The notes beneath the pieces are model-generated. The model saw nothing but the letters and a program-made list of their open reading frames with translations. It had not been told where the DNA came from and ran no database searches. DNA of 64,000 nt from [Phialemoniopsis] sp. UDSM-2020 (Eukaryota; Ascomycota; Sordariomycetes; Thyridiales; Thyridiaceae): positions 1,488,001 through 1,552,000 of the forward strand of contig JAEILZ010000003.1 in the NCBI GenBank assembly GCA_018873225.1. The letters are read 5' to 3'. A program made the translations under genes and the position numbers. Of this stretch, positions 22,522 to 33,326 are shown in pieces. The stretch's first letter is position 1; each line of letters opens with the position of its first letter.

Positions 22522-23172
22522 ATGAACCCCCACCAGAAGAACAAGATTGACATCAACGTATGTGCATCTCCCACCCCATGCCTCACGATACCTCTACCCC
22601 ATCCTCTCTTGACCTTTGCCAGCGACCGTCTAGCAACCTGCTACCTCCCTCGCCTCCAACCGAGCCCAACCCCAAGAGCCAGACACCCCGCTAACATATG
22701 CCCCTTGACGCAAACACAGTCCCTCAACCCCGAGGAGCAGCGCCTCTTCCGCCTCTACGGCAAGCTCCCCTCGCGCTCCGACCACTTCGCCAAGCACCTC
22801 AAGGAGCGCAAGTACTTTGACAGCGGCGACTACGCCCTCTCCAAGGCCGGCAAGGCCGACTCGGTCGACACGGGCGCCGTCGGCTCCCAGCACCCCAACC
22901 CGGAGAACATCCCGCACCTCTCGTCCCCCGTCGGCAACGGCAACGGCGTCGGCGGCGGGCCCGGCGGACCGGGGGGGCTCAACGCCCAGCACAACTTTTT
23001 GCAGGCGCACCAGCACCACCCGCAGGGCAGCATGCAGGCCGGCAGCCCCGTCAAGGAGAGCAGCTTCCTGCACCGCGAGACCAGCGCCGACGAGGTCGAG
23101 GACGAGGCGCCGCAGCAGCAGCAGGGTGGCGCCGGCGGCCCGCAGAGCGAGGGCATCCCTATCCGGCGATAG
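22522..23172 (+). CDS. Endosulfine/ARPP-19 family protein (Igo1-like)
   Basis: A small inhibitor of PP2A-B55 and regulator of mRNA fate on entry into quiescence, phosphorylated by the Rim15/Greatwall kinase. Exons 22522-22557 and 22720-23172 give 162 residues. The intron is 162 nt; because that is a multiple of three and has no stop, unspliced RNA would stay in frame. The core lies at about residues 14-55: NPEEQRLFRLYGKLPSR then HLKERKYFDSGDYALSKAG. It contains FDSGDY, whose Ser is the Greatwall target in the family. The C-terminal two-thirds is disordered, Gly/Gln/His-rich and Glu-rich near the end. Its neighbours are unrelated in function. Confidence 0.93.
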   Translation: MNPHQKNKIDINVCASPTPCLTIPLPHPLLTFASDRLATCYLPRLQPSPTPRARHPANICPLTQTQSLNPEEQRLFRLYGKLPSRSDHFAKHLKERKYFDSGDYALSKAGKADSVDTGAVGSQHPNPENIPHLSSPVGNGNGVGGGPGGPGGLNAQHNFLQAHQHHPQGSMQAGSPVKESSFLHRETSADEVEDEAPQQQQGGAGGPQSEGIPIRR

Positions 23173-23910
23173 CTGGTTGTGTCGAACTCTGTTTGACGGC
23201 CGGGTGCAGATGATGGCAGATTGCCGGAGGCGGGTGGGATAAGAATGAAAACGCATGCTGAGCGACGCTCTGTGTACGCTTCACAGGATGTTTGTTGTCG
23301 TTGGGAATCCCCATACTCTTTCCTTTTCATCCCTGCCGCAATCGGTTTGCTTGCTGGACCTGCGCCCGCCGGCCCTTTTCTTTCTATCTTGTTATGAGTC
23401 TACGAAACCTTTACCTCAGTTGCGGGCGTTGGGAAATTGTGATATTTCCAGGGTATTACAAGAGAGAGAGATATCAAAGATTGGACCGACCTAGAGAGTC
23501 TACCCTTACCTTTTTGATTGTTGGCTGTCGTTTCCTGCGGCAGTTCACGGGGGAAAAGGCAGGGTTGATCGTCGTCCGCGTTCATGTTATTTGAGAAAAG
23601 AAGAACAACACAGTCTACCTGGAAAAGATGGAAAGTGCCGAGTGGTGTGTTGTGCCGATTACATTCTCGTTGTGGGATTGAGTCCCGAGCCATGTATCAT
23701 GTATTCTTATGTCTTCACAATGTAGTTTCTTTGCCTGGAACCATTGAAATTGCTTTTATCTACTACCTGATGCCTCATGTGGATTGTTCCCTATGTGAAT
23801 CCATCGACTTGTGCCTACTAAAGAGGCTGTCCAGGACCGTTTCAAGATCCGTTAAACTCCTTTCCCCGTGTGACCAAGATCAACAAATCTTGCTTTGCTT
23901 CATTCATACT
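23173..23910. other. Convergent intergenic region
   Basis: This 738-bp gap lies between the 3' ends of the endosulfine gene (+) and the MYG1 gene (-). It is AT-richer than the flanking exons. I see no coding or RNA gene in it. Confidence 0.5.
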
Positions 23911-24996
23911 CTACAGCTCGAGGCCCTTCTTCGCCATCGCTAGCGCGCCGTCAAACGTCTTGTTGCCGCCGATGAACCCAGCAGCGTGCACGAACACGCA
24001 GCCCGGGATGCCCGAGATCTCGTCGAGCTTGTCGTCGCGGAAGCCCCGCCACGCCTCGGGCAGCGGCCTCCTGCTCTGGAACGAGTCCTTGGTCACGGGC
24101 ACGCACTGCACGCGCCACTTGGCGTCGGGCGCCGCGCTCTCCGGGTACAGCACGTAGACGACTTTCTGCTCGGACTCGCCCTCGAGCGTGTACAGGTGGT
24201 CCTTCCACGGCACGGACTGGCCCTTGAAGACCATGATGCGGCCCTCCGAGTCGTGCTGCGCGCGCTCGCCAAAGGCCTCGGCGACAATAGACCGCGCCGG
24301 AAGCCACGACTGCGTGTAGTAGTCGAGGTCGCGGTCGAACTCCTCGCCGATGCGGGCGCTCGCCGCCTCGAAGCGCGCGTCCTCGGCGGCCTGGGCCTGC
24401 GTTGGGTCCGCGGGCGCGGTGTCGTTCCAGTTGGGGTTCAGGCGGCCGACCATGGCTCCCAGGGTGAAGCCGCCGTCGGAGAAGGCCTTGGTCAGCCCTG
24501 CGGCGTCGACGGCCTTGGGGTCGTAGACCGAGACGCCGTTGTCGTGGGCGTCGAGGGCCTCGACGAAGTTCTCGTAGATCTTGTTGTAGAGCATGTCGAC
24601 GGTCTCGTCGGCGGCGGGGTCAGAGGGGACGGGGCGGCCGAGCTTGCGCGCGATGATCTCGCGGCCAAAGTGCATGTAGACGAGCCCGGCGGAGGACAGC
24701 TTGGTCTGCCTGCCGGGGAAGGTGGTGGCGAAGGTGCGCTGGTGGTGGTCGAAGCGGTTTTCTTGGGGGGAGTAGACGCCGCCGACGTCGACTACGGTGT
24801 GGCAGGCGTCGAGGCGGGCCGGGTCCCGGGTGCGGACGAGGGCGGCGCCGGCGTAGGTCGGGACGTGGCGGCGCAGCATGTGCACGGCGAGGGCCTCGTC
24901 GGCGTGGAAGTGGCCGTTGTGGGTGCCAATGGTGACCGGGTCGGTCTTGAGGCGCTTCGCTGCGTTCTCGGCCATTATGGTCAGGCTGCGGAGCAT
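23911..24996 (-). CDS. MYG1 family nuclease (UPF0160)
   Basis: A DHH-like metal-dependent 3'-5' RNA exonuclease family found in nucleus and mitochondria. The single exon encodes 361 residues from ATG 24996 (MLRSLTIMAEN) or 354 from ATG 24975 (MAENAAKRLKTD). The N-terminal HNGHFHADEALAVHML motif and the later DHHQRTF supply the metal-binding His/Asp residues. An acidic VDVGGVYSPQENRFDHH segment lies between them. The C-terminus has the family signature GIPGCVFVHAAGFIGGNKTF. Length matches fungal and animal MYG1 (about 340-380). The seven extra residues of the first start are hydrophobic and could add to organelle targeting. The opposite strand carries a long GC-driven open frame that I regard as a shadow. 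Confidence 0.92.
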   Translation of the reverse strand: MLRSLTIMAENAAKRLKTDPVTIGTHNGHFHADEALAVHMLRRHVPTYAGAALVRTRDPARLDACHTVVDVGGVYSPQENRFDHHQRTFATTFPGRQTKLSSAGLVYMHFGREIIARKLGRPVPSDPAADETVDMLYNKIYENFVEALDAHDNGVSVYDPKAVDAAGLTKAFSDGGFTLGAMVGRLNPNWNDTAPADPTQAQAAEDARFEAASARIGEEFDRDLDYYTQSWLPARSIVAEAFGERAQHDSEGRIMVFKGQSVPWKDHLYTLEGESEQKVVYVLYPESAAPDAKWRVQCVPVTKDSFQSRRPLPEAWRGFRDDKLDEISGIPGCVFVHAAGFIGGNKTFDGALAMAKKGLEL

Positions 24997-25748
24997 ATAA
25001 GACGGAGGGTTGGTGTGAGTGAGTGTAAGGTGGATGAGAGATGCTTGAAAGAAGTGAAGCTTCCTCTCTCTCTTTCGGTGTGGATGTTCTGATACTAGTG
25101 AGGTCTTGTGCTTTTTATGACCTCCCAGAGATAAGGGCTATCTGAATTCCCTTTGTATACTGGCAATTTCGACTAAGTGCAGTGAGAGTTGAGTCGTGGG
25201 TTTGATGATATCAAAGTCGAGCTATGAGATTTCAGTCAATCACAGGCGCCCAATTACAGACTGAGCAGCCAGCGTCTCGATTGAATCAGGACAGGGGTGC
25301 CACTTTTCTGACCTTAAGCTGGCTGGGGCTGGTCTGGCGCTGAAATTGATACACGGTACCGCATCAACAATCGCCCGTTTTGGCTGCTTCAGGGCATGTT
25401 TAATCGCCGAAAGCAGCACCTGAGAGCAGCAAGGGGAGTGCTGTTGGAGGGCATTCATCTCCACTAGTGCAGAAAGCATCCCATCCGAACCCGTGAACTC
25501 TTCGCGCGTCGCCAGTCATGCCAGAATGCGCTATTGTCAGGACCATGGCTGACTGAACCGACAACGCAACAACCCAAGCCCAGTTTCTTCAATTCTTTCC
25601 TATCTAGACTTTCCCCCCTTTCATTTCCACCACTTCCCATCGCACACACTCTTTTTTCCCTATCCGTATCACTCTTCCCAGCCCAATCATTCATCAATTC
25701 GACGATAGCCTCAATTAAAGAAAAGAGCCGAGGAAAGGCTGAGCAGAT
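24997..25748. promoter_or_regulatory. Divergent promoter, MYG1 and Iec3 genes
   Basis: This 752-bp region separates two divergent starts. The Iec3 side (about 25560-25748) is pyrimidine-rich, with long TTTCCC and TTCCC runs, typical of a fungal 5' UTR. I see no gene in it. Confidence 0.5.
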
Positions 25749-27176
25749 ATGGACGACGACGCAGCCTCGGTGCACGACGTCAAGATGGAGGATGCAGGCC
25801 TCGACGACGGCAAGGTCGTCGATGGCAAGCCGGGTTACAAGTCATGGAAGAAGAAGTACCGCAAGATGCGTATTACTTTCGACCAAAAGATGCACGACGG
25901 CGAGGAGCTGCACAGACAAGAGCAAAAGGCTCTCGAGACATCAAAGAGGATAGCCGTCGAGATCGAGTAGGTTTTCCCCGACAAACGATCATCTTCTGTT
26001 TCTAAATATAACTAACAATCGCCTACCAGCCGTCTCCTCGATCTACTCCTCGACATCAACAACACAGCTCAAATCCCTACAGAGAGGCGCTTCGACCTCA
26101 CCCTGGACATCCCCTCAGACGAGAATATTCCCCATCTCGACATCGACAACCCCAAAGAGAAGAGCTACATTGGCGACAAGCCCACCAAGTCCCTCCGGGA
26201 ACTCCTCAAGGAGGTCCCGCACCTAGACTACGCCGCCACGGCCGAGCGCTACCCGGAGCTCGTCGCCGACCTGCAGCCCACAGCGGACTCGCCCGCCGTC
26301 GACGCCTCGCAGCACCCACCGTCCTTCCTGACGGCCGACGACATCGACAACTACATCTACGAGGCCGACGCGCGCATTGCCGCCGACGGCCTGCGCCAGG
26401 GCTCACCACTCCCTTCACTGGCGCCTGTAGCCCATTTGACCAACGGGCACCATCATAACGGCCTGACAAACGGCAGCTCGTCGTCCTCCGCGCCCAAGGA
26501 CGCCGCCTCGTCGAACCGCGACTTTATGCTGCGCAACCCGACGAGCGTGTACAACTGGCTGCGCAAGCACGAGCCCAAGACCTTTCTGCAGGACGGCGAG
26601 ACCACGCCCGCCGACCGCGACGACGACGCCGCCCACTCGGGCACGCACCACCACCACCAGACTACCACCAGCAGCGGCCGCGGGGGGCGGAAATCCACCG
26701 GTGGCCGCGATGGCGATCACCACGAGCCCGGGACCGGCCGGCGGTCCGTCGGCGCGCGCGCGTCGAAGCGCGCGTCCGTGGGCCGCGGCAAGAGGCATTC
26801 CATGGACGAGAGCATGGACTACCTCGATGACGAGGTCGGCGGCGGCGGGTCCGGCGGCGCGGCCAACAGCGACGGCGGCGGAGGGGGCCGCGGCGCGTCG
26901 AAGCGTAAGCGTAATCTGGACGACGACCCCGGGTACCGGCCCAAGGGCGGCGCGAGCCGGCCGACTAAGAGGAGCAAGCGTAAGAGCGAGGGTGCTCTCG
27001 AGGAGGGGACCACCGCCTCTGCGGGCCGCCGCGCGTCGTCCAAGCCCCGGGCGCGCAAGAGCGACGGCGGGGCCGTGCTGTCTGCTGCTGCGTCCAAGGG
27101 GGCTACGCCTGAGGACGGGCACGAAGACGGCGGGCGCGCTGTTAGTGGCGAGGGTGAACTGGATGCGAAGGCTTAG
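25749..27176 (+). CDS. INO80 chromatin-remodelling complex subunit Iec3-like
   Basis: A nuclear subunit of the INO80 remodeller. Exons 25749-25966 and 26030-27176 give 454 residues. The first exon ends inside Asp (GA|C), restoring VEIDRLLDLLLDINN. The N-terminal module holds YKSWKKKYRKMRITFDQKM followed by a helix, as in the Ino80_Iec3 domain. A second conserved block, RNPTSVYNWLRKHEPKTFLQ, lies at about residues 240-260. Between and after them the protein is disordered: His/Asn/Gly/Ser linkers, then a basic region with KRKR and KRSKRKS clusters that could act as nuclear localisation signals or contact DNA. Assignment rests on these two blocks and their order, recalled without a search. Confidence 0.75.
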
Positions 27177-28258
27177 TGGAATCGCTTGATCAATCGTATT
27201 TACGCTCTCGCTTCGCCATCCAGGGCTCGACGACGTGGACTGGGCAAGAGATGAGATGATGGTAGACTGGGCAACTTTTATACTACGCAGAGGAAACGGC
27301 CTTTCGCTGGGCGTGTTTTGCGTGTGGGATTATGTGTACGTTAAGGTTGAAAAGGAGGTTACGCCGATCCCTCGTCTTCTCACGCAAGGAGAGATACGGG
27401 TAGGCTGTGGAAGCTGGAGTTACAGGCGTCCATTTGTTTCGTTCAGAAAACTACAATATATCTTAGATTTCACATATGAATGCTCAGTGTGTAGACATGT
27501 GCTTGAATTCGAATGCGCTCCATGTAATTTTGAGATATAGTATCTACGGCGGGGGCGAGATCTGCTTTATATCTGAGCATGCAAGTTTCTCCTTATATAC
27601 ATAAATATCGAGCCTGTTTAGTTTTCTCTCTCGGATCCTCATTTCCCTCTGTTTTCCCTCCTGGCTCTCTCTAGATTCTTCTTTTTTCCAAAATGAACAC
27701 AGAGATCCTCGCCTCGAAGAAATGCACGAAACACGCATGTGTATCTATGAGTGAGTGTATGCGGGGTCTTGGAAAGATGATGATAAGATGAATGATTTGA
27801 AAAGGATACAGGCTATGCAATGAAGGAAATAATGCTAATCCACAAGGATGATTGCCCATCCTAGGGGAATGCTTCGATCTAGATATATATGCTCCTTTTC
27901 TTCTTCTCTCTTCTTTCCCTTTGAGTCTCTACCCCGATCGCGCGGCCCCAGCTTGAGGCGAGATCATCTCTTGAGAGGGAGGAGTGAGTAGCTTTCATTC
28001 CAAAAAAGTCCTCCACTCCCCCGCCGTCTTGTCTTTTTTTCCTTCATTCAATTCTCATTTCATCTCAGGGCATGGCGCCCTCGACACTTTTCATTTCAAC
28101 ACTCCAAGAAAGGAAAACCAAAAAGTGCTGCATCAACCCCGCGCGCGAGATATACATCTCGCTCAAGTATCCAAGAGATTCGCGGGGGGATCAAATCCTA
28201 TCCAAAAAGGATTTTGCGTGTCCCAAGAAAAGGGAAATCTGCAAAAAAGACGAGTAGC
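27177..28258. other. Convergent intergenic region
   Basis: This 1.1-kb gap lies between the ends of the Iec3 gene (+) and the isocitrate dehydrogenase gene (-). It is AT-richer than the exons, with pyrimidine runs near 27620-27690 and 27890-27930. I see no gene in it. Confidence 0.5.
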
Positions 28259-30031
28259 TTACAGCTTCTCCTTAAGCGTCTTCTTCATGCGGCGCTCGAC
28301 GGCGTTGAGGTACTCGGTCGTGGTGACGTAGTCCTCGCGGGCCGTCTTGCCGCAGGCGAGGGCCAGGTCCTTGGTCATGATGCCGTCGACGTCGACGGTG
28401 TCGATGCAGGCCTTCTCGAGGGCCTCGGCGAAGGCGACGACCTCGGGGGTCTCGTCGAGCTTGCCGCGCTGGATGAGGCCGCGGGTCCAGGCGAAGATGG
28501 AGGCGATGGGGTTGGTCGAGGTCTCGCGGCCCTTCTGGTGCTCGCGGTAGTGGCGCGTGACGGTGCCGTGGGCGGCCTCGGACTCAAAGGTCTTGCCGTC
28601 GGGCGTGATGAGGACCGAGGTCATGAGGCCGAGGGAGCCGAAGCCCTGGGCGACGATGTCGGATTGGACGTCACCGTCGTAGTCTGATTATCACAAGATT
28701 AGCAAGTCTGCTACACATGTTTGCGGACAGGCAGTGCGGGGGCTAAAGAAAAACTCACTCTTGAGGGCCATGATGTAGCCGCCGGTGCTCTTGATCATCT
28801 GGGCGACCATGTCGTCGATGAGGCGGTGCTCGTACCAGATGTTCTTCTTCTCAAACTCGGCCTTGTACTGCGTGTCGTAGAGCTCCTGGAAGATGTCCTT
28901 GAAGCGGCCGTCGTAGCGCTTGAGGATGGTGTTCTTGGTGCTCATGTAGAGGGGCAGCTCCTTGTCGAGGGCGAGCTTGAACGAGGCGTGGGCGAAGCCG
29001 GTGATGGACTCGTCCGTGTTGTACTGGGTCTGGGCGACGCCGCCGCCGTTCTTGAACTCAAAGACCTCGACCTCCTGGGGCGCGCCGCCCTTGGGGGTGA
29101 AGGTCATGGTCAGCTTGCCCTCGCCCTGGCAGACGAGGTCCTTGGCGCGGTACTGGTCGCCAAAGGCGTGGCGGCCGATGATGATGGGCTTCTTCCAGCC
29201 CTGGACCAGGCGCGGGATGCGGTCGATGACGATGGGCTCGCGGAAGACGGTGCCGCCGAGGGCGTTGCGGATGGTGCCGTTGGGCGAGAGCCACACTGTG
29301 GTGAGACAAAGGGTTAGTTCGAGTTTCTTTTTTTCTTGTTCTCTGGTTACGGTGCCATGTTGCACACCCGCCGGTAGCACTTTACCGTGCCTTGCATGCC
29401 TCGCAATTTCTTGTGGCATGCAGTGGTGACTGGCATGGCTCTCCTCGCAACAGCAGCAGCGCGCACATTGGACATGGGCGGCCGGGTGCCGAAGATCGGC
29501 GGCGCATTGCCGTTGAGGCATGCATGGCTGGCGTATGCATATGCAACAGCGGGAAGGGTAGTAGTGGTGGTGGCTTGGGGTCTATGGCTTACTCTGCTTG
29601 AGCTTGAACTCCTCGACACGGGCCTCATCGGGGGTGATGGTGGCGCACTTGACACCGACCGAGTACTTCTTGATGGCCTCGGCGGCGTCGATGGTGACCT
29701 GGTCGTTGGTCTCGTCACGGTACTCGAGGCCGAGATCATAGTACTTGAGGTCGATGTCGAGGTAGGGGAAGATGAGCTTGTCCTTGATGTCCTTCCAGAT
29801 GACGCGGGTCATCTCGTCGCCGTCGAGCTCGACGACGGGGTTCTTGACCTTGATCTTGGGGGCCTGGGTAGCCATGGTGCGCGGCAGTGAGGTGGGCTGG
29901 CGGAGGGAGACCGATGTCGGCAGGGCGAATCTCGAGGCAGCGGCGACGGTAGGCCGGAGGAACGGGGTAGCACGGCGGGTGATGAAGGGAGAGGCGGACC
30001 GGAGGGCAGCGGCGGCGGCAACGGTAGACAT
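28259..30031 (-). CDS. NADP-dependent isocitrate dehydrogenase, mitochondrial form
   Basis: Converts isocitrate to 2-oxoglutarate with NADPH formation. Exons 30031-29593, 29295-28759 and 28683-28259 give 466 residues. The first 50 residues are an Arg/Ser/Ala-rich mitochondrial presequence ([13 protein letters not shown]). A second ATG at 29875 begins [20 protein letters not shown], the start of cytosolic forms, so two compartments could be served from one gene. Substrate and fold motifs are clear: [17 protein letters not shown] near the start, [11 protein letters not shown] restored across intron 1, and [19 protein letters not shown] restored across intron 2. The C-terminus EKL is not a canonical peroxisomal PTS1. 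Intron 1 is 297 nt, long for this genome, and contains several GCATGC palindromes. A TATA-like element lies at 30084-30090. Confidence 0.95.
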
Positions 30032-33000
30032 GATGAGAAAAGGACCCCAAGGGATTGGATCGCGTGAAAGCAGGTGGTTTGAGTTATAAAGGGGATTCCG
30101 ATTTCCCAAGCCACAGGAAAAACGAGAGCCGAGGAAGAGTGCGGCTAGCTCTGGCACGAACTAACAAGAGAGCTAGGTATGTATGCGGGCGGGTTTGTGT
30201 TTTGTCTGGTCACTGGTGTGTGGTGCGTGGTGCGGCGGGCTTCGGCCAAGTTCCGAGCGGAATGAGACGGTATGGCAAGGCAGCGCAGCGCAGGAGGAGG
30301 GAGGGAGGTGGTTCGGGATCGGGGGATTTCCACACAAGACGACTCGACTCTGCCCTCTTTAGTGGGCTGGGCTGTGGGAATAACTCTGCACGGAGGAGTA
30401 GTAGCTTCGTGGGTAGTGCGGATTATGGAACTCGCTCGCTCGGGGGAGGACGTCTGTCTCTCTGTCTCGTCGGATGGATATGCGAGGGTCGGAGGAGGAG
30501 ATCAGAAAAACTTGTGGGTCAGGGCTCTTGCAAAGTCGCGCGGATTGTGTCGGCGGCGTCGGGGATGGCGTATCACAGCTGCAGGAACAAGAAACCGGGG
30601 ACGAGACGGGTCGGGTCAGTGTAACTAGTGAACTTGAGACCTGAGACCCTGTTGTGATCAATTTCGCGTCTTCTTGTTGGAGTTGTACGAGGATTCTTTA
30701 GGAGAATACAGAGTCAAGTTTACAGACACGGGCAGCCTGCTGCAGCAAAATATCTCATTTACGACAGAGAGCACATTAAAAGAGAAACCACTTGAGCCGA
30801 CAACAGTGCAGTTCTGGGTGGTTGGTCCATGGTCACGGGTGGCAGCAGCAACGCGGAGAAGGCGGCACATCTGGAGGAGGGGGAGGAGGAGCTCCCAGAC
30901 CAGACAGGTCAGCCCAAATGAGGGGGAATTTGGCGGCGGATAAACTTGTCGATCTGGCTGGTCGAGCCATGATTTGGTGTCGAGTGTGTCTGTGTGGTTG
31001 TCGCAGCATTGCGAAAGCGGAAGGTGAGGGGGAAGCCCATGGCGACGCACGGAGCTAACAGCCCTGGAAGACTCCAAATTGGCCAAAGCCGGTCGTAGTT
31101 ACGATTGCGCCGTGGGCCAACGCCAGCCAAAAGCACCATTAAACCCCGAGAGGGCTGACCTTGTCCACTGTAAAAACATTCAGACAAAACATGTTTGGAT
31201 GCAGCAAAGCATCTACCGCCGCTCCAAGCAAAGTCGAGGCACGCTAGATTTCGGGCCAAGTCCCCTTGTGTCGGATCGGACTGCAAAACAATATCCGCCA
31301 AGATGAGGGATGGGCAAAGAGGCTCACTTCCGCTCTGTCTGATCGAAGAGATCGTAATCACAATTCCATTGCTATTGCAAGTATCATCAACAGCAACTAA
31401 TTCTACTCCGACCTTGCTCCTGCTTGTCCGTGCTCTCATACAGAGCTACTCTCGAACTCTCCCTCGCCTGGTAAGAACTTTTCCGGCAGGTGTCCGGCCG
31501 ACACAAGACTGGCCCTGCAGCGGCTAATCAGAAAGGCGACAGGTGCCCCAAAGAGGTAATTCGGGTGGGTGCCATGGCGCCATGAGGGGTGCCTACCACA
31601 AAACTTCTCCACATTGTCCCTGCGTGGCGGGGTATCAATGTACTCCGTACCACCCTCCCCTCCAACACCAAGGAAGAAGCAACGAGACCAGGGCAAATCA
31701 GAGGGCCGGAATTACACTTCACCTCAGTGCTGCATCCAAGGCGCACATCAAGAGAAGAGGCTCTCAACTTAAAGTTGCCAGCTATCATAGGATATAACCG
31801 TATGCCTCGTACACGAACAAATGTCCTTCCTCATCTCATCTCGAATTGTGTCACCTCAAGTCAGCTCTTTCGGGTCCCAACGAGCCGCGTAACATGGTTC
31901 TTCCAGGGTTTCCCTCTGGTCATCAAAAGGACTAGGATGCATTAGCTCCGTATGGCATTCATGCCTGACATGTCCTGACAGCCATCGGGCTTTATTAGCA
32001 ATTACCACGCGCAACTCGCGCGAGAAGAAGCCAAGCGCTAGAATATGCGCCACGGCCCACGCCGGGCCTGTTCGGGTTTGCCATCGATCCAACACTGCTA
32101 GGTTCCGGCCGAACCAGCATCCTCAGCCACAGTATCGGGACCAAACTCGGCATGTAACAAGACGTGGCACCATCGTGAGATTTTATGTAATCTACACGCT
32201 CAACACGCCTCGAACCCTAGTCCTATCTCGTGTTGCAGAATCGGCATTCTGTCTCCATCGACCTAATCCTTCTAGAAATACCGACGGGCGAGAGGATGCT
32301 ACTTTGTACGCCAAGGTATACCCGGCAGACGGCCGTTAGTTTGCATGGCCTTCCCGTGCATCGTGCGACAAGAGTCTAAATTCGAGTCTCGAGACGTAAT
32401 ACAAGTCAGACCAGACAGACCTAGGGCATCGGATCATTCCCGACCGACTGGAGATTATGTGTCCGTTCCTCAGTGCGGTCGATCTCGGCAGACTAAATCC
32501 GTCTGAGTCTCCACGCCGTGCCGGCATTTGTAAAACACTCCGCCGCTATTACTCTTCCGCTTACGTTGGGAAAACATTTAAATCACCCCTCTTATCATCC
32601 TGCGGTGTCTACACTGAAACAATCCTTCATTGGGGCTGCCTGCAGTACGGGCATCGTTATAAGTGGTGGACTGCAAAGGTAAAAGAGTATCGGAGAACTG
32701 ATAAACTCGCGCGTGTCTGCGCCGCTACCCGCTCATCTGCGGCTAGGCGATGATTCAGTAGCAGCTCCGACGCACGGAGCCGCCGGAGCCGTTCCCCGCC
32801 AGGAGAACGACTTCCAATCGCCGGCTTATACCTCACCAGAGGTTATGTCAGCACGGAGATTCTTTGCCTATCACCACATATCCCATATACGCCTCTGGTT
32901 CCTCAAGATGAATTTTGACCATACGGATACCTCTGATTGTGTACAGCCATGATGGATGTACTGTGTCGGCATCAGTTGTCTTCTTGTTAAGGCTTTCGCC

Positions 33001-33326
33001 GAAATGAATCATGACCATGAAGAATATTTGATAGTGAAGTGTAAGTATTGTATTCATGGTATCGAAATGTCCTCAGGCATAGAGTGCATGTCCTGCACAC
33101 ACCTCGTCTCCCCAAACACGGCTGTCAGTTCAACCATATCTAAGATCCCATCGTTGTAAAAAATGTGAGTTCGGCTTCCTCCGAACGGATATACCATGTA
33201 ACACCCTGTAGAGTCATCCCGTTCAATAAACCACAGTAAGGACAGTAAAACCTGCTTGCTAAAATAACACCGTACACCCCACGTCCACGCCCTGTCAATC
33301 CTTCGACTCCCGAACTCGTCTATCGA
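30032..33326. other. 3.3-kb gene-free stretch
   Basis: This holds the promoter of the isocitrate dehydrogenase gene and the 3' side of the RTA1 gene. Short frames on both strands overlap one another without family features. I see no tRNA-like or repeat structure. A non-coding transcript cannot be excluded. Confidence 0.45.
30084..30090 (-). promoter_or_regulatory. TATA-like element of isocitrate dehydrogenase gene
   Basis: TTTATAA on the minus strand lies about 53 nt upstream of the first ATG (30031). This spacing would place transcription start just before the mitochondrial presequence, favouring the long form from this promoter. Function is not shown. Confidence 0.4.

Noticed and set aside
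23986..25092. 368-codon plus-strand open frame opposite the MYG1 gene
   Set aside because: It lies antisense to a clear MYG1 gene, is dominated by Val, Gly, Ala and Arg, and arises from the GC-rich third positions of the real gene.
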